Assembly: GCA_937920545.1 (NCBI GenBank)
Contig: CAKZUG010000010.1
Coordinates: 1 to 59,584 of the forward strand
DNA length: 59,584 bases
Source of the DNA: an uncultured Saccharophagus sp.
Lineage (GTDB): Bacteria; Pseudomonadota; Gammaproteobacteria; Pseudomonadales; Cellvibrionaceae
Direction of reading: 5' to 3'
Part shown: piece by piece, positions 25,000 through 32,983 of the stretch
Layout of the letters: every line of letters starts with the position of its first letter
Numbering within the stretch: position 1 is the stretch's first letter
Program-made: the position numbers and the translations under genes
Notes under the pieces: model-generated
Databases searched by the model: none
What the model was told of the DNA's origin: nothing
Seen by the model: the letters and a program-made list of their open reading frames with translations, nothing else

Positions 25000-27900
25000 A
25001 TGAAAAATAACGGTATGTTTAAACAAAAAACATTAGTTAGCGCTATGGCTTTTATCGCGTCAACAAGTGTGTATGCACAAGAAAATATTGAAGAAGTGTT
25101 AGTCACCGGTATCCGTGCTTCAGTACAGGCGTCTATGGATGTTAAAAGAGAATCACGTGGCGTGGTTGACTCTATTAGCACGGAAGATATTGGTAAGTTC
25201 CCCGATAATAACTTAGCCGAATCTCTACAGCGTATTAGTGGTGTGTCTATTAGCCGAAATAACGGCGAAGGCAGCCAGGTAACCGTACGTGGTTTTGGTG
25301 CCGACGCCAATATGGTCACGCTTAATAACCGTATTATGCCAGCCACATCGCTGCCACAAAATGGTGGCGGTAACTCAACATCACGCGCGTTTGATATGTC
25401 AAACATTGCATCTGAAGGTGTGAGCGCAGTTGAAGTGTACAAAACCAGTAAAGCGAATATTGCCAGCGGTGGCATTGGCGCAACCATTAATATTAAAACA
25501 GCTCGCCCCTTCGATAAGCCAGGCTTAAACTTAACCGGCGGTATTAAACTGGTTAACGACACCACAAACCGTGTTGGCGACGATATTACACCCGAAGTGT
25601 TTGGTTTATTTAGCTGGACAGATGACGATGACCGCATCGGTTTTGGCTTAAATTTCACACACCAAAAACGCGACAGTGGCGCAAGCGGTGCATTTGTGAG
25701 TAATTGGAATACCGCCGCCTTTGACGGTACATTACCGCAAAGCCCAACAGAAGCCTCATCGGGCGCGCCATTAGCCATTACGAATGCACCCGATATTGGC
25801 CAGCTGCGCGCTATTCATTCTGATTTACGTTACTTTCATGCCGACCGCGAGCGCGAGCGTACTAACGCCCAAGTTGTGGTGCAGTTTAAATCGACCGAGA
25901 ACGTTACCACCACGTTAGATTACACTTACTCTGAGCAAGATTTATTTGAAAGCCGCTCTGAGCTATCGGCGTGGATGTCAGATAGCTTTAAAAGTGATGT
26001 ACAGTTTGACAACAACCCCGTTGCCGCCCCCGCCCTTTACTGGGAAGAACGCCGCGATAATAACCCGCGCGATATTGGCTTAGCACTGCAACAGCAAAAC
26101 CAAGTTAATAAAAACGAAGCACTAGGCTTAAACTTTGAGTGGTTGGTAACAGATCAACTCACCCTAGAATTAGATTTCCATGATGCTAGCGCAAGCAGCT
26201 TACCCGATGCCGATTTTGGTAACTGGATCAACATTGGTCTTGGCTCGAATGTATCACGCGGCCAAGGTGTCGATTTTACAGGCGACTTCCCCGTGCTGTT
26301 AGTTGATTTTGACGATGGCCCAGGTATTGACCCTGCTGCCGACCGTACCGCCTATAACAACAATGGCGTACTGGATAAAAGCGAAGTGGGTTCGGCCGTT
26401 AGACAAATTTATAATGACCGCGCCGAGACCGACATCACCCAAATGCAGTTAAATGGTTCGTTTGAGTTTGATGAAGATAGCAGCATCGATTTTGGTATAG
26501 AGCGTCGCAACATGACCAACAATTCGCGTTCGTCATTTTACCAACAAACACTTGAAGGCGGCTGGGGTGTGACCACGCCGGGCGATGTTCCCCCTGAATT
26601 ATTAGAGCCCATTAACTATGCATCACTGTTTGATGGCTACAGCACGCAATCATCTAACCAAGCCTATTTTGATGGCGTGAGTGATGGCACCGCACAACCA
26701 CTAACACAAGGTTTTAGTGGCGATGCCGCAGCCATTGGTGAAGTGTTATCAGATAATGCTGATCTACCTTGGCAAGTTAACCCTAACGATGGTACTAACC
26801 GCACCATCGAAGAAGATGTCTCGTCTGTTTTTGTGCAGTACGACCGCGCAACCGAATTAGCAGGCAAGCCATTAAATATTTTGGTGGGCGCACGTTACGA
26901 GTCAACCAGTATTCGCTCTTCTGCCATAGTGGTAGAACCGCAGGATGTGGTATGGCAAAGTAACAACGACTTTAACATTCCCACACCCGAAGACGGAGCG
27001 CGCACATCACTATCTGAAAGCGCAAGCTACCACCATTTTTTACCTAACTTAGATTTAGATTGGGAATTTTACGATAACGTTAAAGCACGTTTCTCATACG
27101 GTAAAACCATTGCGCGTCAAACCTATGAAAAACTGGGTATTGGTATCTCTGGATTATCTGGCCCAACCTTGCCTACAGTTATTCCAGGTAGTATTTTAGG
27201 TGGTGCGCAACGTGGTGAAGCGGGCTTAAGACCCCTTGAATCAACCAATATGGATTTATCGCTTGAATGGTATTTTGGCGAGACCAGTTACGCTTCGGTC
27301 GGTTACTTTAAAAAAGATGTTGAAAACTTCCCCGGTACATCACGTGTTACTGAGTCAGCATTTGGCTTACTTGACCCCACCAATGGCCCACGTGCACAAC
27401 AAGCCATTGCCGATTTAGCGGCACAGGGTATTCCACTTACCGATACCAACCTGTTTACTCAAGTGGCGGCTAACCAGCTTGGTGTGCCTTTTGATGACCG
27501 CTCAGCTGAGCAGTTTGAAACAGATGTTGATGTGGTTGGTCAAGCCGGTGATGCTTTATCGCAATTTGACGTGTCTATTCCTGCCGCGAATATTGAAGGC
27601 AGCATTGATGGTATCGAACTTGCGGTACAGCACTTCTTTGGTGAAACAGGATTTGGTGTCATGGCTAACTACACCATGGTGGATACCGACACCGAGTTTG
27701 ATGTAAACGGTGATCCAACAGCCACACAGTTTGCGATTGCAGGTATCAGTGACTCGGCCAACCTTGTTTTAATGTACGAGAAAAACAACATTCAAACACG
27801 TGTTGCCTATAACTGGCGCGATGACTTCTTAGATGCAGCAAGAACAAACGCTAACGAGCCACGCTTTACCGAAGCCTATGCGCAACTTGACTTCAACATT

Positions 27901-28053
27901 GGTTACCAAATTAACGATAACCTGAGTGTCTCGTTTGAAGGCTTAAACGTAACAGGTGAAGATGCCAGACAATACAACCGCTATGAATCACAGTTACGCC
28001 GCTTAGAAATTTTAGGCCCACGCTACCAAATTGGTGCGCGCTATAGTTTTTAA
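25000..28053 (+). CDS. TonB-dependent receptor (Caulobacter-type subgroup)
   Basis: 1017 residues from ATG 25000. The signal peptide ends at SVYA. A TonB-box-like EEVLVTGI follows, then a plug domain (about 40-180; SIGKFPDNNLAESLQRISGV, QVTVRGFG) and a 22-strand barrel ending with Phe (…QIGARYSF). It lies in the outer membrane and imports a ligand with TonB energy. Plug features and the gene order with SapC and tryptophan-halogenase-like proteins match the Caulobacter/Xanthomonas-type receptors often tied to oligosaccharide use. The ligand is not evident from sequence. First gene of a plus-strand locus. Confidence 0.93.
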   Translation: MKNNGMFKQKTLVSAMAFIASTSVYAQENIEEVLVTGIRASVQASMDVKRESRGVVDSISTEDIGKFPDNNLAESLQRISGVSISRNNGEGSQVTVRGFGADANMVTLNNRIMPATSLPQNGGGNSTSRAFDMSNIASEGVSAVEVYKTSKANIASGGIGATINIKTARPFDKPGLNLTGGIKLVNDTTNRVGDDITPEVFGLFSWTDDDDRIGFGLNFTHQKRDSGASGAFVSNWNTAAFDGTLPQSPTEASSGAPLAITNAPDIGQLRAIHSDLRYFHADRERERTNAQVVVQFKSTENVTTTLDYTYSEQDLFESRSELSAWMSDSFKSDVQFDNNPVAAPALYWEERRDNNPRDIGLALQQQNQVNKNEALGLNFEWLVTDQLTLELDFHDASASSLPDADFGNWINIGLGSNVSRGQGVDFTGDFPVLLVDFDDGPGIDPAADRTAYNNNGVLDKSEVGSAVRQIYNDRAETDITQMQLNGSFEFDEDSSIDFGIERRNMTNNSRSSFYQQTLEGGWGVTTPGDVPPELLEPINYASLFDGYSTQSSNQAYFDGVSDGTAQPLTQGFSGDAAAIGEVLSDNADLPWQVNPNDGTNRTIEEDVSSVFVQYDRATELAGKPLNILVGARYESTSIRSSAIVVEPQDVVWQSNNDFNIPTPEDGARTSLSESASYHHFLPNLDLDWEFYDNVKARFSYGKTIARQTYEKLGIGISGLSGPTLPTVIPGSILGGAQRGEAGLRPLESTNMDLSLEWYFGETSYASVGYFKKDVENFPGTSRVTESAFGLLDPTNGPRAQQAIADLAAQGIPLTDTNLFTQVAANQLGVPFDDRSAEQFETDVDVVGQAGDALSQFDVSIPAANIEGSIDGIELAVQHFFGETGFGVMANYTMVDTDTEFDVNGDPTATQFAIAGISDSANLVLMYEKNNIQTRVAYNWRDDFLDAARTNANEPRFTEAYAQLDFNIGYQINDNLSVSFEGLNVTGEDARQYNRYESQLRRLEILGPRYQIGARYSF

Positions 28054-28088
28054 TTGCTAAGCCACATTAAATTGCTAAGCCACATTAA
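28053..28088. repeat. 18-bp tandem duplication after TonB receptor gene
   Basis: ATTGCTAAGCCACATTAA occurs twice in direct tandem (28053-28070, 28071-28088), beginning at the receptor stop codon. Confidence 0.8.
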
Positions 28089-28130
28089 ATAGTTCTTTAA
28101 TTCATCTTTTGAATGGTACTTTAAGTACGT

Positions 28131-28172
28131 GCTTTAACTTGTTATCAAAGTTACTTTGTAGCAAGTTAAAGC
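28131..28172 (+). other. Intercistronic stem-loop between TonB receptor and sapC
   Basis: GCTTTAACTTG (28131-28141) pairs perfectly with CAAGTTAAAGC (28162-28172). The loop contains a further AAAGT/ACTTT pairing. Only a short T-rich stretch follows, so it may be a weak terminator, an mRNA-stability hairpin, or both. Confidence 0.5.
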
Positions 28173-28242
28173 CTTTTAGATTATTGAGAACACCGGTTTA
28201 ACATACCTCTATTGTTATTTATTTCACCATAAGGTTATCACT

Positions 28243-28941
28243 ATGCCTGACTTTGATATTTTACACCCCGATAAACACGCTGCATTAAAAGTGAACCCCC
28301 ATGCACTTATTAGTGAAAATGCACAACAATCAGATACACCACTTACCCCACAAGAAATTGCCACAGCACAAAAAGAATACGTAATTGTTTTTAAAAAAAA
28401 TACGCAAACCGGTGAATTTTATACCTGCGTATTATTAGGCTTGGCAAACAATGAAAATCTCTACTTGCACAACCAAGCATGGCAAGCTAACTACAAGCCC
28501 GCCACCATTGCGCGCGGCCCCTTTTTGATTGGCATGCAAGAAAAAAACGGTAAACCCTACCCCGTTGTTGGCATCGACACCCAGCATATTGCTGTAAGTA
28601 ATGATAACGGCACACAACTCTTTACCGATAACAACACGCCCAGTGAATTCACACAAAATATAAACTCCCTTTTAGCTGATTTACATATTGGTATTGAACA
28701 AGATAAAAAAATGATCAGTGCATTTTTAGTACACAATTTAATTTCTGCTTTTTCGGTAACCGTAAAGCGCGACAACCAAGAAATTGTCGTAGACAAATAT
28801 TATTCTATTAATCAAGAAAGCTTACGTGATTTATCGGCTGAAACTTTATTTTTACTGAACAAAGATAACTTCTTACAGGCCGCTTTTTTTATTGCCGCAT
28901 CACTAAAAAATATTGAACATTTGGCACAACTAAAAAAATAA
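28243..28941 (+). CDS. SapC family protein
   Basis: A 232-residue soluble protein with no signal peptide. It has SapC-family features: the N-terminal LHPDKHAALKVNP, RGPFLIGM, and LFTDNNTPSEF. AAGG lies 9 bases before the ATG. The family name comes from a Campylobacter S-layer locus, but most members sit, as here, next to TonB receptors and tryptophan-halogenase-like proteins. No catalytic motif is visible, so its biochemical role is unknown. Confidence 0.85.
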   Translation: MPDFDILHPDKHAALKVNPHALISENAQQSDTPLTPQEIATAQKEYVIVFKKNTQTGEFYTCVLLGLANNENLYLHNQAWQANYKPATIARGPFLIGMQEKNGKPYPVVGIDTQHIAVSNDNGTQLFTDNNTPSEFTQNINSLLADLHIGIEQDKKMISAFLVHNLISAFSVTVKRDNQEIVVDKYYSINQESLRDLSAETLFLLNKDNFLQAAFFIAASLKNIEHLAQLKK

Positions 28942-28966
28942 TACTTTCAGTAATAAAACTGGCCTT

Positions 28967-29089
28967 TATTAACAAGACACAAAGAAAGAATATCCCTGAG
29001 TATGAGGCCGACGCAGAGCGTATAGGGATATATTTACAGCGTGCCACATACGCAGGGGTATTCTTTTCAGCTGCTCCAGTAGTAAATTA
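28967..29089. repeat. Interspersed inverted-repeat element, family 2, copy 1
   Basis: Shares its outer sequence (TATTAACAAGACACAAA … CAGTAGTAAATTA) and palindromic arms with 39697-39836. The arms here are GAATATCCCTGAGTATGAGG and CCACATACGCAGGGGTATTC. It lacks a 20-bp segment present in copy 2. Sits between sapC and the first halogenase gene and would fold into a long hairpin in the transcript. Confidence 0.8.
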
Positions 29090-29166
29090 AAAAAATCAGC
29101 AACAAAATATAAATCTAAAAAAATCTAAAAAAATACTAACCCAAGCACCGCACCAAAGGAACTCAC

Positions 29167-30678
29167 ATGGAAAACTCCCCTAAAAAATTGGTTATTGCAG
29201 GTGGCGGCACCGCAGGCTGGATGGCGGCCGCGGCATTGTCAAAACTGCTTGGAAAAACAGTGAATGTGACACTCATTGAGTCACAAGAAATTGGCCGGAT
29301 TGGTGTCGGCGAAGCCACTATCCCACAACTGCGTGTTTTTCATAAATTATTGGGCATAGATGAGCAAGACTTTATGCGCAAAACCCAATCTACTTTTAAG
29401 CTAGGCATCGAATTTAAAAACTGGAAACAAGCAAACCACAGCTATTTTCACTCGTTTGGCGCAACAGGCAAAGAATGCTGGGCCTGTGATTTTCATCATT
29501 TTTGGGTAAAAGGCCAACAACATAATATTGCCGCCCCGTTTGGCAAATACTGTTTAGAGCACGAAGCCGCCCTACAGGGACGTATGCTGGGTTCAGATAA
29601 CGCAGGCGTCAATTATGCCTACCATTTAGATGCAGGTTTATATGCACAGTTTTTAAAAGCGCTAGCCGAAAAAAACAACACGCAACATATCGAAGGGAAA
29701 ATACACCATGTTAACCTTCACCCCACTACACGCTTTATTGAATCACTGACATTAGAAAACGGACAAACCATCGAGGGCGATTACTTTATTGATTGCACAG
29801 GGTTTGCAGCGCGGCTTATAGAACAAGCCCTGCATACTGGCTTTGAAAGCTACCAACATGTACTGCCCTGCGATAGCGCCGTTGCAGTGCAAACAGAAAG
29901 TACCGACAACATGCGCCCGTACACCCAAGCTATTGCCCACCCCTTTGGCTGGCAGTGGCGCATTCCATTGCAGCACCGTGTGGGCAATGGCTTAGTGTAT
30001 TGCAGCCGCTACACCAGCGACGAACAAGCATTAGACGCGCTATTAAGTAACCTAGAAAGCAAGCCTATAACCGAGCCGCGCGCGTTTAAATATGAAACAG
30101 GCCGCCGTTTAAAATCATGGAACAAAAACTGTATTGCCATTGGTTTAGCAAGCGGATTTATGGAGCCGGTCGAGTCGACATCAATACATTTAATTATGTC
30201 GCAGCTGCTGCGTTTTATTCGGTTATTTCCCTGCAAGGAACATAGCGACGCCTTAGTGGATGAGTTTAATCAGCAAACAAAAATAGATATGGAGCGTATT
30301 CGTGATTTTCTCGTGCTGCATTACCATGTTAACCAACGCCACAGTGACCCTTTCTGGGCGCATTGCCAAACTATGGATATACCTCAAACATTACAGCATA
30401 AGCTGAATTTGTTTAGCGAGACAGGGAACTTAATGCTAAACGATACCGAGCTATTTAAAATAGACTCATGGACACAAGTAGCCATTGGCCAGGGCTTAGT
30501 GCCCAAGCAATATCATCAAATTGTGGATGCCATGAGCCGCGATGAACTGGCGCGTTTTTTGACATCAATAGATACACACGTTAAGCAAAACGTCGCAAAA
30601 ATACCGAGCCATAAAGATTTTATCGCACATTACTGCAAGGCCGATATACAGGAGCAAGAAACATGCATGCACCCATAA
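29167..30678 (+). CDS. Flavin-dependent tryptophan-halogenase-like protein 1
   Basis: 503 residues. FAD-binding GGGTAGW at 12-18, catalytic lysine candidate Lys78 (STFKLGIEF), the halogenase motif WQWRIP at 262-267, and FMEPVESTS with the catalytic-type Glu336. All hallmark residues of PrnA/RebH-type halogenases are kept, so an active enzyme using FADH2, O2 and halide (through HOX) is plausible. The substrate is not evident; free tryptophan is not assured in this receptor-linked clade. AAAGGAACTCAC precedes the ATG. It overlaps the next gene by 16 bp. Confidence 0.92.
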   Translation: MENSPKKLVIAGGGTAGWMAAAALSKLLGKTVNVTLIESQEIGRIGVGEATIPQLRVFHKLLGIDEQDFMRKTQSTFKLGIEFKNWKQANHSYFHSFGATGKECWACDFHHFWVKGQQHNIAAPFGKYCLEHEAALQGRMLGSDNAGVNYAYHLDAGLYAQFLKALAEKNNTQHIEGKIHHVNLHPTTRFIESLTLENGQTIEGDYFIDCTGFAARLIEQALHTGFESYQHVLPCDSAVAVQTESTDNMRPYTQAIAHPFGWQWRIPLQHRVGNGLVYCSRYTSDEQALDALLSNLESKPITEPRAFKYETGRRLKSWNKNCIAIGLASGFMEPVESTSIHLIMSQLLRFIRLFPCKEHSDALVDEFNQQTKIDMERIRDFLVLHYHVNQRHSDPFWAHCQTMDIPQTLQHKLNLFSETGNLMLNDTELFKIDSWTQVAIGQGLVPKQYHQIVDAMSRDELARFLTSIDTHVKQNVAKIPSHKDFIAHYCKADIQEQETCMHP

Positions 30679-32222
30679 AAAACATTGTGATTGTTGGTGG
30701 CGGATCGGCTGGCTGGCTAACCGCAGGTGTGATTGCCGCCGAGCATAACGCCTTTGAGGAAGGCGGTATTCGTGTCACCTTGATTGAATCACCCGATGTG
30801 AAAACCATGGGGGTAGGTGAAGGCACTTGGCCCACCATGCGTAACACATTAAGTAAAATGGGTATACGCGAAGCCGACTTATTTAAAGAATGTGAAGCCG
30901 CCTTTAAACAAGGTGCAAAATTCTCAAAATGGGTCACAGGTAAAGACGACGACTATTATTACCACCCGCTAGTCATACCCGATGGTTACACCAAAACCGA
31001 TTTAGCCAGCTACTGGCAACAACATAATAGCGATATCCCTTTTGCGCAAGCTGTTAATTTTCAGGCTGAGCTATGCGAACAAGGCTTGGCCCCTAAACAA
31101 ATATCGACGCCTGAATACGGCGCAGTGGCGAATTATGCTTACCACCTAAACACCACCAAACTGGGTGATTTTTTACAAAAACACTGCACCACCCAGCTAG
31201 GCGTTAAGCATATTATTGACCATGTGACAGGCGTTAACAGTGCTGAAAACGGCGATATTGCATCAATTCAAACAGCCAATAACGCCAATATTGACGGCGA
31301 TTTATTTATAGATTGCTCGGGTTTTAAAGCGCTGCTGCTTAGCGGCCATTACGGTGTGCCGTTTATCGACAAAAAGCATATTTTGTTTAACGATACCGCT
31401 CTTGCTTGCCATGTTCCTTATTTACAAAAAGACGATCCGATTGCATCGCATACCATTTCCACTGCGCAGTCGGCGGGTTGGATTTGGGATATAGGCCTAC
31501 CTTCACGCCGTGGTGTAGGCGCGGTGTATTCAAGTGCACATACCACACAGCAAAAAGCCGAAGACGAGCTGTACCACTACATTAAAGACACGACCAATAA
31601 ACAAACAGCCGATAACAGCCAACCGCGTAAAATACACTTTAACCCAGGACATCGAGAAAATTTTTGGCATAAAAACTGTGTTGCGGTAGGCATGGCGGCG
31701 GGGTTTATTGAGCCATTAGAGGCGTCGGCTTTAATGTTAGTTGAAATGAGCGCGGCATTGATCAGTGAAGATTTACCCGCAACCAAAGCAGCGATGCCCA
31801 TTGTAGCGGCGCGTTTTAATCAGCGTTTTCACTATCGGTGGCAGCGAATTATTGAGTTTTTAAAACTGCATTACATTTTAACGCAACGTACAGATAGTGA
31901 ATACTGGGTAGATAACTGTAAGCCTGAAACCATTCCGGAATCGCTACAAAATTTAATGACACTATGGGAGCACCAAGCGCCTTCACGGCATGATTTCCCT
32001 CAAGTGGAAGAGATTTTTGGCTCGGCCAGTTGGCAATATGTACTGTACGGTATGGGGTTTAAAACCCAGCAACGCAGTACTCAACAACGCTTTAACAATA
32101 GCCACTTAGCGAAAAAATATGTTGAGAAAAATCAAAAATTTATACAACAGCTTAAGCAGGCTATGCCAACTAACAGAGAGCTAATTGAGAAGATTGGTTT
32201 GCACGGATTGCAAAAAATTTAA
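30663..32222 (+). CDS. Flavin-dependent tryptophan-halogenase-like protein 2
   Basis: 519 residues. GGGSAGW at 13-19, Lys82 (AAFKQGAKF), and FIEPLEASA with Glu353. The WxWxIP motif reads WIWDIG (273-278), so the proline is replaced, and the Ser after the catalytic-type Glu is Ala. This enzyme may have altered halide handling or substrate. The start has AGGAG nine bases upstream inside the first halogenase gene, indicating translational coupling. The two are paralogues rather than a recent duplication. No flavin reductase gene is adjacent. Confidence 0.9.
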   Translation: MHAPIKNIVIVGGGSAGWLTAGVIAAEHNAFEEGGIRVTLIESPDVKTMGVGEGTWPTMRNTLSKMGIREADLFKECEAAFKQGAKFSKWVTGKDDDYYYHPLVIPDGYTKTDLASYWQQHNSDIPFAQAVNFQAELCEQGLAPKQISTPEYGAVANYAYHLNTTKLGDFLQKHCTTQLGVKHIIDHVTGVNSAENGDIASIQTANNANIDGDLFIDCSGFKALLLSGHYGVPFIDKKHILFNDTALACHVPYLQKDDPIASHTISTAQSAGWIWDIGLPSRRGVGAVYSSAHTTQQKAEDELYHYIKDTTNKQTADNSQPRKIHFNPGHRENFWHKNCVAVGMAAGFIEPLEASALMLVEMSAALISEDLPATKAAMPIVAARFNQRFHYRWQRIIEFLKLHYILTQRTDSEYWVDNCKPETIPESLQNLMTLWEHQAPSRHDFPQVEEIFGSASWQYVLYGMGFKTQQRSTQQRFNNSHLAKKYVEKNQKFIQQLKQAMPTNRELIEKIGLHGLQKI

Positions 32223-32289
32223 CCTGTTATAAATAAAGTAGAGCAAGAAGTAAGAACTGCTATTATGGGCAGCCATAATAGCCATACAT

Positions 32290-32757
32290 TTACTTAAGTG
32301 ATAACCAGCGATGTGTTTTGTTTTTATACTGTTCAAAATCGTCGCCAAACTTTTCAGCGAGTATTTTTTCTTCAGGGATAATTTGGTACTTTGTAATGTA
32401 AAAGAAAAAACCCACCACAATAGCATGCGCAATAAGGCTACCAAAATATACCGAAAAAGCTGTTAACATAAGCAATAAGCCTACATACATGGGGTTTCGG
32501 CTGTATTCATAAATACCTTCTGTAACAAGCGTACTGGCTTTATCTGGGTGCATAGGGTCAATACTGGTGCCTTCCTCTTTAAATGCACCCCATGCATTCA
32601 CGCCCAAAATCACGCCCGCAATAAACGGCAATGCAATAAATATTGCTTTAAGTAATGCAAATAATGGATAGCTGAGCCAACCTGAAAAAAGCCACATTAA
32701 CATTAGGCACACAAGTGCAACTAAGGGCGGTGGAATTTTATTTTCGAGTGCTGGCAT
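32290..32757 (-). CDS. Isoprenylcysteine carboxyl methyltransferase-like membrane protein
   Basis: 155 residues from ATG 32757 (AAGGAAC upstream; a longer frame to 32817 lacks a better signal). Four hydrophobic helices. The C-terminal signature RNPMYVG and EEKILAEKFGDDFEQY are typical of the ICMT/PEMT-like methyltransferase family that binds SAM within the membrane. Bacterial substrates are mostly unknown. Convergent with the halogenase locus, 67 bp away, with no clear terminator between. Confidence 0.8.
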   Translation of the reverse strand: MPALENKIPPPLVALVCLMLMWLFSGWLSYPLFALLKAIFIALPFIAGVILGVNAWGAFKEEGTSIDPMHPDKASTLVTEGIYEYSRNPMYVGLLLMLTAFSVYFGSLIAHAIVVGFFFYITKYQIIPEEKILAEKFGDDFEQYKNKTHRWLSLK

Positions 32758-32983
32758 AGAGACGTTCCTTAAAGTATGGGGGTAGTTAAACGGTATTTCG
32801 GTACGCCAATCCATCACTCATCATTTATGAAACAGGATTTAACGCCGGTAGATAATAAAGGCTAACACCTTAAAGAATCTACCGACAAGTTCGCTCTCAA
32901 AAATAGTATTACTTCAGAATGAGACGCAGCTCTAATAAAATGCAACGTCAATCACCGTAATTTAATCTGAACGCTTAAAAAAC

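Noticed and set aside
28967-29089. A CRISPR-like repeat between sapC and the halogenases
   Set aside because: There are only two palindromic arms, no regular direct repeats or spacers, and a dispersed second copy at 39697; it is an interspersed element.
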